Part shown: in pieces, positions 1 through 8,588 of the stretch
Layout of the letters: each line of letters starts with the position of its first letter
Numbering within the stretch: position 1 is the stretch's first letter
Source of the DNA: Filibacter tadaridae
GTDB taxonomy: Bacteria; Bacillota; Bacilli; Bacillales_A; Planococcaceae
Assembly (NCBI RefSeq): GCF_900609045.1
Contig: NZ_UXAV01000018.1
Span: 26,445 to 90,444, forward strand
DNA length: 64,000 nt
Direction of reading: 5' to 3'
The notes under the pieces: generated by a model
Told to the model about the DNA's origin: nothing
The model's database searches: none
What the model saw: the letters and a program-made list of their open reading frames with translations, nothing else
Position numbers and translations under genes: made by a program

Positions 1-770
1 CGATTGGTCTTGGGTTCATTTTCGGTCCAGCTATTGGCGGTGTGCTTGGTCATTTCAGTTTGCAGGCGCCATTCATCGGATCGGGCATCTTGACATTACT
101 TCTTCTCATTTATGCAAGCATCATTTTGAAAGAGCCTGAACGACGGGGCGAGGCGAATAAACGGGCCATCCTTCCAAAAGGCGGTGCAACTCTTTGGCAA
201 TACCGCATCCGAAATCTGTTCCTGATGTCATTCATGGTCACATTCGTTCTTGCAGGTCTCGAATCGACGTTTCAACTGTTTCAAATAGACAAGATTGAAA
301 TAACACCCCTACAACTGGGCTACTTATTTATGGCAAGCGGGTTTGTTGACGCGGCTATTCAAGGCGGTGTTGTGCGGCGCGTGAAAAATGGCTCTGAAAC
401 AAAATGGATTATCGGCGCACAAATCGTGACCGCAATAGGTCTACTTCTTATCCCATTCACCTCCAACCTTTTCTGGGCGGGATTCGCTTTAAGTGTATTC
501 ACCGGTGGTAATGCATTGGCACGTACGGTACTTGTTTCATTGACCTCGAAAGAAGCCGGCGGGAAATACGGTACAGCTGCCGGAATGACGTATTCGATGG
601 ACAATATGGGGCGCATTATCGGGCCACTCCTGTTCACATGGCTCTTCACACAAGAAGCTGGCAACATCTATTTCCTTTCCGCAACGCTTGCGGTGCTAAG
701 TATTATTTTGATCATCCTTTTCGGAAAATCATCTAAATCGTTACGTAATTTGGAAGCTTCGGCTGAATAA
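1..770 (+). CDS. MFS efflux transporter, C-terminal part (5' end outside window)
   Basis: The frame is open from the first bases of the window, so the start lies upstream. The first visible residues read GFIFGPAIGGVLG, which is the motif C (antiporter motif) at the end of TM5 in drug:H+ antiporters of the major facilitator superfamily. About seven further hydrophobic segments follow, with a charged central loop (PERRGEANKRA) between the two six-helix halves. It is probably an inner-membrane proton-driven drug or metabolite exporter; the substrate cannot be read from the sequence. The gene ends at TAA 768-770 and is followed by a strong terminator. Confidence 0.85.
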   Translation, partial: IGLGFIFGPAIGGVLGHFSLQAPFIGSGILTLLLLIYASIILKEPERRGEANKRAILPKGGATLWQYRIRNLFLMSFMVTFVLAGLESTFQLFQIDKIEITPLQLGYLFMASGFVDAAIQGGVVRRVKNGSETKWIIGAQIVTAIGLLLIPFTSNLFWAGFALSVFTGGNALARTVLVSLTSKEAGGKYGTAAGMTYSMDNMGRIIGPLLFTWLFTQEAGNIYFLSATLAVLSIILIILFGKSSKSLRNLEASAE

Positions 771-803
771 CGTAAAGACGTTTGAATTAGTTACAAGTTG
801 AAG

Positions 804-846
804 AAATCCGCAGAGGACATTGACATGTCTTCTGCGGATTTTTTTG
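804..846 (+). terminator. Intrinsic terminator of the MFS gene
   Basis: A 15-bp inverted repeat (AATCCGCAGAGGACA with its complement at 826-840) is followed by a T run. It lies 35 bases after the stop codon. Confidence 0.85.
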
Positions 847-867
847 TTTTTTGGGTGGTTGGGCGGT

Positions 868-1115
868 GTTTTTGAGCGGTGCGTTTTCCGCTTCATTGAG
901 CGCGGCGGCATCTTGTTTGAGCGCGTATCCCACTTCATTGAGCGCGGCGGCATCTTCTTGAGCGCATATCCCACTTCATTGAGCGCTACGACAGCTTGTT
1001 TGAGCGCGTATCCCACTTCATTGAGCGCGGCGGCATCTTCTTGAGCGCGTATCCCGCTTCATTGAGCGCGGCAACAGCTTGTTTGAGCGCATATCCCACT
1101 TTATTGAGCGCTTCG
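868..1115. repeat. Phased short-motif array 1 (TTGAGCGC, about 21-bp period)
   Basis: TTGAGCGC recurs at 896, 917, 938, 958, 979, 1000, 1021, 1041, 1062, 1083 and 1104, preceded by TTGAGCGG at 872. The spacings from 896 on are 20 or 21 bp. Two kinds of spacer (GGCGGCATCTT and GTATCCCACTTCA) mostly alternate, giving a 41-42 bp higher-order unit. It lies between the MFS terminator and cls. The rest of the gap (1116-1385) is AT-rich and holds no gene I can support, only the cls promoter and ribosome binding site. Confidence 0.9.
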
Positions 1116-1385
1116 CCGACTTGTTTGGGAAACGAAACCTTTTTCCGATGCATACCATAGAGTAGAGCAACAAGCAAAAGTAATCCTACGATGTTAAGAA
1201 CTACTAGTAACGTGTCCGTCTTTAACTTTTCCTTTATTTGTAATTAGTAAGTACAAGGTTAGTATATGTTTATAATTCCTATTATCCAACTAGGTTTTAA
1301 AATTTAATTCCAGCGGCTTTATCTTCATTCTTCTTACTAATCCTGTATACTGTATAAAAGAATTCATTTATGTAGGAGGGCGATT

Positions 1386-2837
1386 ATGACCCAATTAATT
1401 GGTATCTCTGTTACAGCTGTTCTCATTTTGAATATCTTTCTTGCGATTGCCCTGATTTTCCTTGAGCGTCGTGACCCTACCTCCACGTGGGCATGGTTAC
1501 TTGTCTTGTTCTTTATCCCATTCTTCGGTTTCTTCATTTACCTATTACTTGGCAGACAACTTCGGAAAAAGCATCTCTTCCGCTGGGAAGGCCGGAACAA
1601 AATCGGGATTGAGCAACTCATCGACTATCAAATTGAAGCCATTGAAGACGATACACTTGAATTTCGCCACGATGACACAGCTGAATATAAGGATATGATT
1701 TACCTCCACCTTCGAAACAACCACGCTGTATTGACACAAGATAACGATGTTCAAGTTTTTAATGATGGCAAAGCTAAATTTGATTCTCTTATCCATGATC
1801 TTGAGTCGGCAAAAGATCATATCCACTTTCAATATTATATTTTGCGTCTTGATAATCTAGGGACTCGAATTTTGGAGGTATTGATTCGAAAAGCGAAGCA
1901 AGGGGTTAAAGTACGCGTTTTGTTTGATGATATCGGCTCCCGTGGTCTGTACAAGAGACATCTGCAAGCATTGGTTGATGAGGGTGGAGAAGTTGAAGCT
2001 TTTTTCCCTGCAATACTTCCACTCATTAACCCTCGACTTAACTATCGGAATCACAGAAAAATCGTTGTCATTGATGGTCGCATCGGGTATGTTGGCGGTT
2101 TCAACGTTGGGGATGAGTACCTTGGTTTAAATAGAAAGTTCGGTTACTGGCGTGATACGCATCTTCGTATTGAAGGTAGTGCGATCCACCCACTTCAAAC
2201 AAGATTCATCTTAGATTGGAACCAAGCATCGGGCAATCAAGACATCGAGTACGCAGAGCACTTTTTCCCAGCTATTCCCCGCAAAGGATCAGTGGCTATG
2301 CAAATTGTCTCCAGTGGGCCCGACTCTGAGTGGGAACAAATTAAAGACGGCTATTTGAAAATGATTTTTCGGGCGAAAGAATATATCTATATTCAAACAC
2401 CATATTTCATTCCAGATATCAGCTTTTTAGATGCACTTCGTATTGCCTGTCTTTCCGGTGTAGATGTACGAATTATGATTCCAAACAAACCAGATCATAT
2501 GTTTGTTTACTGGGCTACTTATTCAAATGTTGGAAAGTTGTTAAAGGCTGGCGCACGCGTATATATTTACGAAAACGGTTTTCTGCACACGAAACAAATC
2601 GTTGTAGATGATGAAGTATCGACAGTCGGCACGGCCAATATCGATGTTCGAAGTTTTAAGTTGAATTTTGAAATTAACGCTTTCATCTACGATCGGGAAA
2701 AGTGCCACGAGCTAAAGGAATTATTCGAACAGGATATGCAATTATCTACCGAATTAACACTTGTAGCCTACGAAGATCGAAAACGTTTCATCAAGATGAA
2801 AGAATCCGTTTCAAGATTACTTTCACCTATTTTATGA
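1386..2837 (+). CDS. cls: Cardiolipin synthase
   Basis: A 483-residue phospholipase-D superfamily enzyme that joins two phosphatidylglycerol molecules into cardiolipin and glycerol at the cytoplasmic membrane. Two N-terminal membrane helices (about residues 5-25 and 34-54) precede two PLD domains. Both HKD motifs are intact: NHRKIVVIDG at about 222-231, followed by GGFNVGDEY, and HTKQIVVDD at about 400, followed by GTANIDVRSF. The length matches ClsA-type enzymes. The start is supported by AGGAGGGCGATT just before the ATG. The gene is monocistronic, between array 1 and a bidirectional terminator shared with the convergent carboxypeptidase gene. Confidence 0.95.
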   Translation: MTQLIGISVTAVLILNIFLAIALIFLERRDPTSTWAWLLVLFFIPFFGFFIYLLLGRQLRKKHLFRWEGRNKIGIEQLIDYQIEAIEDDTLEFRHDDTAEYKDMIYLHLRNNHAVLTQDNDVQVFNDGKAKFDSLIHDLESAKDHIHFQYYILRLDNLGTRILEVLIRKAKQGVKVRVLFDDIGSRGLYKRHLQALVDEGGEVEAFFPAILPLINPRLNYRNHRKIVVIDGRIGYVGGFNVGDEYLGLNRKFGYWRDTHLRIEGSAIHPLQTRFILDWNQASGNQDIEYAEHFFPAIPRKGSVAMQIVSSGPDSEWEQIKDGYLKMIFRAKEYIYIQTPYFIPDISFLDALRIACLSGVDVRIMIPNKPDHMFVYWATYSNVGKLLKAGARVYIYENGFLHTKQIVVDDEVSTVGTANIDVRSFKLNFEINAFIYDREKCHELKELFEQDMQLSTELTLVAYEDRKRFIKMKESVSRLLSPIL

Positions 2838-2841
2838 CAAA

Positions 2842-2881
2842 TAAAGGGACACCCTCTGAAGTCTCGAGGGTGTCCCTTTAT
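2842..2881. terminator. Bidirectional terminator between cls and the VanY-like gene
   Basis: A perfect 15-bp stem (TAAAGGGACACCCTC and its complement) lies between two convergent genes, with A-rich and T-rich flanks. Confidence 0.85.
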
Positions 2882-2906
2882 TTAGTGTAAAGACGATAAT
2901 CATCAT

Positions 2907-3773
2907 TCAGATTTCAAGGTATTCTTCCAAAGTAATTTCCCGATTAAAGATTTCCTTGGCAACAGCCACACCGACATACCGGAAATGCCATGCTTCGTAC
3001 ATATAGCCCGTCACCGCTTCTTTTCCTAAAGGATAACGCATGATGAAGCCAAAACGGTGCGCGTTTGCTGCTATCCATTTTCCCGCTTCCGTATCTCCGA
3101 AAGATGACGATGCAAAGTGTTGTTCATAATTGACTTCACCAATGTCAAATGCCAGACCTGTTTGGTGCTCCGAGTAACCCGGGCGCGCGCTATAACGATC
3201 AGCCTCTTCTTTGCCATCTTTAGCTACATATTTCTCGTAAAGTGTTGTTTGATATTCGAATGAGCGATATGTACTAAATGCTGTGAGCGTGTAGCCTGAG
3301 AGCTTCGCTTCTGCCGCCATCTTTTCAAAGGCTACTCGAGCATCTTTACTTTCTCCAGGTGCAAACGTTTCGGGAAGCGGATATTTTTTATTGGCGATGA
3401 GTATTTCATTTATATATTTCGGTTCCAAAGGAAGTGTCTGCCCTTCAATATATCCACCGTTAACAGATGGATTGAAAGACTCTCTAACTTTTTCCGGGAC
3501 TTTTTCATCCGTTTTCAAAGGGGGTTGTTCGTTGGTCAAAGTATCTACCTTTTTTTTATCTATATCTGGAATTGCCGCTTTTTCTGTTTCAGTATTTGAT
3601 AATCCAATGGCATTACTTACTGTCTCATAGCTTTTTTTTAAGTCCCAATCATTCATACCTATCCAAATTACTAGTCCGGTCATTACAATACCTGAAATGA
3701 GTAATCCTATTGTAAGTCCTTTGCCTTGTTTCTTTTTTTTCTTTTGATAACTATATTTGTTTTTTTGCTTCAT
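2907..3773 (-). CDS. VanY-type D-alanyl-D-alanine carboxypeptidase (peptidase M15B)
   Basis: A 288-residue membrane-anchored LAS metallopeptidase that trims the terminal D-Ala from peptidoglycan stem peptides outside the cell. It has a Lys-rich cytoplasmic N-terminus, one membrane helix (about residues 22-41), a Pro/Lys-rich linker and a C-terminal M15 domain. The zinc ligands and catalytic residues sit in SEHQTGLAFDIG (about 202-213) and YEAWHFRYVG (about 259-268). It resembles B. subtilis YodJ. The ribosome binding site is GGAAGG upstream of the ATG. It looks monocistronic. Whether it has any role in glycopeptide tolerance cannot be told; no van genes are nearby. Confidence 0.9.
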   Translation of the reverse strand: MKQKNKYSYQKKKKKQGKGLTIGLLISGIVMTGLVIWIGMNDWDLKKSYETVSNAIGLSNTETEKAAIPDIDKKKVDTLTNEQPPLKTDEKVPEKVRESFNPSVNGGYIEGQTLPLEPKYINEILIANKKYPLPETFAPGESKDARVAFEKMAAEAKLSGYTLTAFSTYRSFEYQTTLYEKYVAKDGKEEADRYSARPGYSEHQTGLAFDIGEVNYEQHFASSSFGDTEAGKWIAANAHRFGFIMRYPLGKEAVTGYMYEAWHFRYVGVAVAKEIFNREITLEEYLEI

Positions 3774-3889
3774 CGGTAACCGGCCTTCCTTCTCGCATAT
3801 ACGTATAGTTTACCATCATTTTTCATTCTGGTCTTCGTGTGCTATCATTTATTTTCAAGACTACATGAATGGAATGTGAGGGACCACTT

Positions 3890-5044
3890 TTGAACAACCA
3901 ACGCTGGCTTTCGACGAGCTTTTTAGTATTTTTCTTTACGTGGGGCGTCTTTCTTCCCTATTGGACAGGTTGGTTGACGATTGAAAAAGGCTTATCCGTT
4001 ACTGCAGCAAGCATTGTTATGGGTGCAGGAATGGTAGCCCGCTCATTTTCAACTTTTCTTGTTTTCCCCTATTTAACACGTAAGATGTCATTAATTCGAG
4101 TGATGAAATGGATGACAATTGCTTCGCTGTTATTGGCGCTGCTTTACATTCCAAGCTCTTCCTTTACCGTTCTTCTCGTCATAACTATCTTATTCAGTGC
4201 TGTATATCCGATTATTTTACCTGCAGTGGAAAGTGGCGCATCTGTTTTGATGCAAACTGGACATATTCATTATGGGAAAAGCAGATCTTTTGGCTCGATT
4301 GGTTACACGGTGGCACTGCTATTAATTGGAGCTGCAACAGCTATTTGGTCGGAACAATCTATTCTTTATATGATGTTAATCGGTCTTGGTGCGGCATCAT
4401 TATTTTTTATGCGTTCAGCACCTACCGCCTTGCGAACAGCACCTGTAAGGACAGAAACCGATACAAAAAGCACCGATTTCAAAGCCTTATTTAGTTCTAA
4501 AGGTTTTGTAGTCATTTTAATACTTACTATTCTTTTGCAAGGCGCACATGCTTCCTATTATAATTTCGGGTTCATTTTCTTGGATGAACTTGGTGTCAAC
4601 GGTTTGTATATCGGCATCATCTTAAATATTGCTGTTTTATTTGAGATACTATTTTTCACACGGGCCGATCGATTATTTGCGAATATGAAAACATCTACTA
4701 TGTTTTTAATCGCGGGAATCGGATCTACGTTACGCTGGCTACTGATTTACTTGTTTCCTTTTACGTCCGTTTTCATTGGCACCCAAGTGCTACACGCAGT
4801 GTCATTCGGTGTTGCCCATTTCGCTTTTATTAAATACATATCGAAAAGTCTTCCTGGTAGCCAAATCGCAGCTGCGCAAGGTATGTACGCTGCGTTTGCA
4901 ATGAGTCTTAGTACAGCCATTTTAACTTTCCCAGGCGGTTACCTATATGATATTTCGCCTAGACTAGCTTTTCTTGGTATGACGATCTGTACAATTCCCG
5001 CAATCGTTATTGTACTTACAACACGAAAGAAGTATGCATACTGA
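3890..5044 (+). CDS. MFS transporter of the HcaT/YwbF type
   Basis: About 384 residues with 12 predicted membrane helices; it fits the MFS_1_like branch that includes B. subtilis YwbF and the E. coli 3-phenylpropionate transporter. The N-terminus (TSFLVFFFTWGVFLPYWTGW) and the motif-A-like loop LTRKMS are typical. I prefer the TTG at 3890, because GTGAGGGA ends six bases before it; an in-frame ATG at 3869 has no obvious ribosome binding site. The substrate is unknown. It is transcribed divergently from the VanY-like gene across a 116-base gap and ends at a bidirectional terminator. Confidence 0.8.
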   Translation: MNNQRWLSTSFLVFFFTWGVFLPYWTGWLTIEKGLSVTAASIVMGAGMVARSFSTFLVFPYLTRKMSLIRVMKWMTIASLLLALLYIPSSSFTVLLVITILFSAVYPIILPAVESGASVLMQTGHIHYGKSRSFGSIGYTVALLLIGAATAIWSEQSILYMMLIGLGAASLFFMRSAPTALRTAPVRTETDTKSTDFKALFSSKGFVVILILTILLQGAHASYYNFGFIFLDELGVNGLYIGIILNIAVLFEILFFTRADRLFANMKTSTMFLIAGIGSTLRWLLIYLFPFTSVFIGTQVLHAVSFGVAHFAFIKYISKSLPGSQIAAAQGMYAAFAMSLSTAILTFPGGYLYDISPRLAFLGMTICTIPAIVIVLTTRKKYAY

Positions 5045-5049
5045 TTATA

Positions 5050-5081
5050 TAAAAAGCCAGAGAGTACCCTCTCTGGCTTTT
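5050..5081. terminator. Bidirectional terminator between the MFS gene and yidC
   Basis: AAAAGCCAGAGAG and its complement around a short loop, with A and T runs on the two sides, between convergent genes. Confidence 0.85.
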
Positions 5082-5089
5082 CGTTCGTT

Positions 5090-5938
5090 CTATTTTTTTT
5101 CTGTTTTATCCGTTTTTCCTTTTTCCGGCTTTTCCAAGTCTACCTTCGCCGATGTAGCTTCTGGCGCTTCTACTGTGACTGGTTCAGGGTGCTTGTAGTA
5201 AAACTTGCGTCCTAAGTAAGTTTGGAATATAAGTAGAAGTCCACCTACAGCCCAGTAAAGCGGAAGTGCTGCCATCGATTTGAATGAGATGAACATAATC
5301 ATAATTGGAGATAAATAAATGAACGCTTTCATCTGTTTCTTCTGCGTTTCAGGCATTGTCCACAGTGATACGCGCGCTTGGACGAAATAGACTGCCCCTG
5401 CAAGTACCATCATGATCATGTCGGGTTCCCCAAGGTTAAACCATAAGAACTGATGCGACTTGACATCTGACGAATAAAGAATTGCAAAATAAAGACCCAT
5501 GATAATCGGCATTTGAATGACAAGTGGTAAACAACCCATATTCAATGGATTAACGCCATGCTTCGAGTAGAGGCCCATCATCTCTTGTTGAATCTTCATC
5601 TGCTCATCTTTTGATGCTGATTCTTTTGCTTCTTTCAACCGTTTTTGAATATCCTCCATCTCAGGACGAAGTGCATCCATTTTGACTTTCATATTCTGTT
5701 GTGACTTATAGTTCTTCAGCATCAGCGGCATAAGAATCAACCGAATAAACACTGTGATAAGTATAATCGCTATCCCATAACTCCCATTAAACTGGCTACT
5801 TAAGAAATCCAATAGCCATTCCATTGGTTTTACGAATATACTATAAAACGTTCCTTCTTTGTTTTGAACACCAGCACAACCACTCAAGAAAACCGCTGCT
5901 GTCATCAGAATCGCTACTAATCCAATTTTCTTCTTCAT
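5090..5938 (-). CDS. yidC: Membrane protein insertase YidC/Oxa1 family, lipoprotein form
   Basis: A 282-residue insertase that helps fold and insert membrane proteins. The signal peptide ends in a lipobox (LSGC, Cys21). The conserved 60KD_IMP core follows: a first helix with GSYGIAIILITVFIRLILMP, whose Arg is the hydrophilic-groove residue, then a coiled cytoplasmic hairpin (about 75-115) and four more helices. The C-terminus is Lys/Glu-rich. Bacillales usually carry two paralogs, SpoIIIJ next to rnpA/rpmH and YqjG elsewhere. As no rnpA/rpmH is nearby, this is probably the second, YqjG-like copy. The ribosome binding site is GAAGGTGA. Confidence 0.92.
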   Translation of the reverse strand: MKKKIGLVAILMTAAVFLSGCAGVQNKEGTFYSIFVKPMEWLLDFLSSQFNGSYGIAIILITVFIRLILMPLMLKNYKSQQNMKVKMDALRPEMEDIQKRLKEAKESASKDEQMKIQQEMMGLYSKHGVNPLNMGCLPLVIQMPIIMGLYFAILYSSDVKSHQFLWFNLGEPDMIMMVLAGAVYFVQARVSLWTMPETQKKQMKAFIYLSPIMIMFISFKSMAALPLYWAVGGLLLIFQTYLGRKFYYKHPEPVTVEAPEATSAKVDLEKPEKGKTDKTEKK

Positions 5939-6161
5939 TTAGCTCACCTTCACTATTTCAAACTACTGAAAAGTATACCTTAAACAGACTACATATTACA
6001 ATAATTGACCGTTCATCTACTTCTTTTCTTCAATTGGGAGGATAAATCGGAACTATTTTATAGTCGGTACACTACAAGCAGCTGCGGCAACTTAAATGGA
6101 ATGCATACGGGGATTCTCCCCTGACAAGGTTAAAAAACTTTTCAACTACGTATATTTGATT

Positions 6162-6195
6162 AAAAAAAAGGCGCCCCTATTTAGGGAGCGTCTCC
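6162..6195 (-). terminator. Terminator of the small hypothetical gene
   Basis: On the minus strand a GC-rich hairpin (GACGCTCCCTA paired with TAGGGGCGCC, imperfect) is followed by a T run. Confidence 0.75.
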
Positions 6196-6205
6196 AGATA
6201 ATCCA

Positions 6206-6565
6206 TTATTTTTCTTTGTCGGATTGTTCGCTAGTCATTTCTTTAGTTTCTTTTTTATTGTATAGACCATCTGTTTCAGGTGTTGTTTTTGATTTATCTT
6301 CAACTTCCTGATTATAGTAATGCACGCTCGTTTGGGCACCTTCACTTACCATTTTGTTGTCTTGAAGATCATAAGGATCCGAGTGACCTGCCTTTGTATC
6401 AGTAGAGCGGTTTAATTTTTGGGTTTCAACGAAAGAGTTGACTTTTGTTTTAACATTGCTAAAAGCGACTTGTGCTTTATCCCTGTTTTCTTTTTTACTG
6501 AAATACGCGTATGCGCCTGCTGCAATTGTTGCTAATAGTAGATTATTATTACGTTTACGTGCCAT
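6206..6565 (-). CDS. Small hypothetical protein with an N-terminal hydrophobic segment
   Basis: 119 residues. A basic start (MARKRNNN) leads into a short hydrophobic stretch (LLLATIAAGAYAYF, about residues 9-22), which is followed by a highly charged, low-complexity tail rich in Lys, Glu, Asp, Thr and Ser. The layout recalls small YtxH-like stress proteins of Bacillales, but I recognise no specific family. The ribosome binding site (GGAGGGATGATTTAAA) before the ATG is strong and a terminator follows, so it is a genuine monocistronic gene. Function unknown. Confidence 0.8.
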   Translation of the reverse strand: MARKRNNNLLLATIAAGAYAYFSKKENRDKAQVAFSNVKTKVNSFVETQKLNRSTDTKAGHSDPYDLQDNKMVSEGAQTSVHYYNQEVEDKSKTTPETDGLYNKKETKEMTSEQSDKEK

Positions 6566-6653
6566 TTTAAATCATCCCTCCCGGATATAATAGAAAAGTT
6601 AGTCTGTCATGTACTAAGTATACCCCTCTCCATCAATAAAGAAACTCTCATTT

Positions 6654-7100
6654 TCAAAAGGATGTGAAAATCATATCTACATGCGGGATACCATCTTCAT
6701 CATAGGGCTCGGAAACTTTATCGAATCCATGCTTTCCATAGAAACCAGATAGATGCGTTTGAGCCTGTAGGCGGATTTCATCTGGCTTCCAACTAGACAG
6801 AATGTAATGCATACTGCGTTCCATCAGCGTATGTGCCAGTCCAGTTCCCCTGTGGTCTTCTTTTATGATGACTCGACCAATAGACGGTTCTTTATATTTA
6901 ACACCCGCCGGCAGAAGCCGTGCATAGGCTACTAACTCCTGTCCATCCAAACAGCAAATGTGAATTGCCCCGTAGTCATGGTCGTCAATCTCGTGATAGG
7001 CACAACTTTGCTCCACAACAAATACATTTACACGTAGTTTTAGTATTTCGTATACTTGCCGACCGCTTAATTCATCAAATTCATTCGCTGTCCAATTCAT
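6654..7100 (-). CDS. ElaA-type GNAT N-acetyltransferase
   Basis: 148 residues. ElaA-family signatures are present: LRVNVFVVEQSCAYHEID near the N-terminus, VAYARLLP, IGRVIIKEDHRGTGLAHTLM (acetyl-CoA-binding motif A) and the C-terminal FYGKHGF...YDEDGIPHVDM. The start is the ATG at 7100 (MNWTANEF), preceded by GGAGGG; an upstream in-frame ATG at 7130 has no such site. The family transfers an acetyl group from acetyl-CoA to an unknown acceptor. It is divergent from the next acetyltransferase gene. Confidence 0.88.
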   Translation of the reverse strand: MNWTANEFDELSGRQVYEILKLRVNVFVVEQSCAYHEIDDHDYGAIHICCLDGQELVAYARLLPAGVKYKEPSIGRVIIKEDHRGTGLAHTLMERSMHYILSSWKPDEIRLQAQTHLSGFYGKHGFDKVSEPYDEDGIPHVDMIFTSF

Positions 7101-7207
7101 TCCAACCCTCCTCATATATATCATTTTCATTACAGTCAGGTGTATACATAGTTTTCAACGCCTCTTTTTGATATGATAGCAAAAAGACAAGCTGAGGTGA
7201 CAGTGCC

Positions 7208-7702
7208 ATGATCCGACTGATGACAGCCGAGGATATCGAGCACGTGCAACATATAGCTCGTGAAACTTGGAAACACACTTACCAAGATAGCATTCCGCAA
7301 GATTCACAGATGGAATTCATCAATCGTTCTTATTCAAATGCAATGATGATGAAACGTATGGAAAAAACAATCGTACTTATTGCAGAGCACAGAGGAGTTC
7401 CAGTTGGTTTCGCCAATTTCACGAAGAAGGACGAAGATGGGGATTCCGAGTTAACTGCACTGTCCATTTTACCGTCATGTCAGAAATCTGAATATGGTCG
7501 AAAATTAGTAGAGTATGCATTGTCGATGTTGCAAGGTGCACAGCAATTATTTGTCTATATGGATGCCCATAATACCGCAGGACGAACTTTTTATGAAAAA
7601 CAAGGTTTTCAATTGCTAGATGTATTTGATGAACTTTTCGAAGGGCGTCATGTAGTAACGGCGCAATATGTCTATTACATTAAGAAACCTGTTCTAGCCT
7701 AA
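7208..7702 (+). CDS. GNAT N-acetyltransferase (PaiA-like)
   Basis: 164 residues with the GNAT fold: an N-terminal MIRLMTAEDIEHVQHIARETWKHTY segment (split here: MIRLMTAEDIEHV, then HIARETWKHTY), a central GVPVGFANF strand, an acetyl-CoA loop (CQKSEYGRKLVEYAL) and the closing NTAGRTFYEKQGFQL. The overall layout resembles PaiA and related polyamine or small-molecule acetyltransferases, but the substrate is not assignable. The acetyl-CoA loop lacks the usual Gly-x-Gly (it reads SEYGRK), so binding may be atypical. GAGGTGA lies upstream of the ATG. Confidence 0.8.
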   Translation: MIRLMTAEDIEHVQHIARETWKHTYQDSIPQDSQMEFINRSYSNAMMMKRMEKTIVLIAEHRGVPVGFANFTKKDEDGDSELTALSILPSCQKSEYGRKLVEYALSMLQGAQQLFVYMDAHNTAGRTFYEKQGFQLLDVFDELFEGRHVVTAQYVYYIKKPVLA

Positions 7703-7710
7703 TCAATTTG

Positions 7711-7750
7711 AAATGCATTCCCGTTAATAGTAACTGGGAATGCATTTTTT
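7711..7750. terminator. Terminator between the GNAT gene and the DUF4064-like gene
   Basis: AAATGCATTCCC pairs with GGGAATGCATTT and is followed by a T run, between convergent genes. Confidence 0.85.
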
Positions 7751-7756
7751 CTTTTC

Positions 7757-8227
7757 TTATAGTGGTCTCATTGTGCCCTCTTGCTGGTCATCTGTGTAAA
7801 TCGTTTTGTCTTGCAGGGGAGGCTTTTTTGTAAAGCATAAAATCCCCGCAATATATAACAAGATGGAAGTTAGGGAAAGAATACCTGCAAGCAAACCACC
7901 GATAATAAACATCGTGCCGGCAAGTTTCGGATTCTTGTTATTCCATATACTCACAATACCGACAATGGTTAGGATCAAGCTAATAATCAATGCAATAATG
8001 ATTAACCACATGAACCCACCTAAAGCGTCAAAAATACCAAAAACAATTTCCATATCTCCTGGTTTAAAAGCAGGGTCAGTCAGCAGTTCCGCTTCAATTT
8101 CACTTCGGACAGCAGGATCGGACTTAATATAATTTAAAAAAGCCATTGTGATGAAGCTAAGAATAACTCCAATTACTGTAAATACTGCACTAATGATAGA
8201 CAGTACCTTTTCAGCTGTTCGATTCAT
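7757..8227 (-). CDS. DUF4064-like four-helix membrane protein
   Basis: 156 residues with four hydrophobic helices (about 9-31, 70-92, 101-120 and 122-138). An extracytoplasmic loop between helices 1 and 2 is rich in acidic residues (SDPAVRSEIEAELLTDP). This layout, with the MNRTAEKVL start, matches small DUF4064 membrane proteins of Bacillales, whose function is unknown. The ribosome binding site AAAGGAGTG precedes the ATG. It appears monocistronic. Confidence 0.75.
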   Translation of the reverse strand: MNRTAEKVLSIISAVFTVIGVILSFITMAFLNYIKSDPAVRSEIEAELLTDPAFKPGDMEIVFGIFDALGGFMWLIIIALIISLILTIVGIVSIWNNKNPKLAGTMFIIGGLLAGILSLTSILLYIAGILCFTKKPPLQDKTIYTDDQQEGTMRPL

Positions 8228-8400
8228 TTGAATACACTCCTTTCTATTACTCTATCTGTAATTATACGTTCCAACCTCGCATTAGTTTCAATAATCTTTA
8301 AAAAGGATTCCCAACTAGCGAAAAATGTTTCAAATCGACTTCATTGGGTATTTAAAATAGATATAACGCATTATATTCTCAAAGGAAGGGGACGTTATGA

Positions 8401-8499
8401 ATGGAGAAGAAGCTAATTTTTAGCCAGGCTGATATGTTTTATACGGTCGCCGGTGCATCTGTTTTAACATCCATCCTGTACTTCATTACAGTATTGTGA
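8401..8499 (+). CDS. 32-residue single-helix membrane protein
   Basis: Reads MEKKLIFSQADMFYTVAGA followed by SVLTSILYFITVL. A basic N-terminus is followed by one hydrophobic segment (about residues 12-32). The ribosome binding site is AAAGGAAGGGG with nine bases before the ATG, and an AT-rich promoter-like stretch (TTATATTCT) lies about 15 bases further up. A competing ATG at 8397 in another frame gives only eight codons. A strong terminator follows 38 bases after the stop. Function unknown; it resembles small membrane proteins that are often left unannotated. Confidence 0.6.
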   Translation: MEKKLIFSQADMFYTVAGASVLTSILYFITVL

Positions 8500-8536
8500 G
8501 GGATTTGAATGCAACTTGTATTTCTTTGTAAAATAT

Positions 8537-8577
8537 AAAAGGCAATCCGTTTATGAGAACTTAACGGATTGCCTTTT
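8537..8577. terminator. Terminator between the 32-residue gene and yjdJ-like gene
   Basis: AAAAGGCAATCCGTT and its complement, with T run, between convergent genes. Its presence supports transcription of the small gene upstream. Confidence 0.85.
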
Positions 8578-8588
8578 TGTATGGCTGC

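Noticed and set aside
820..1044. Frame through array 1 on the plus strand
   Set aside because: It begins inside the terminator of the MFS gene and consists of array units.
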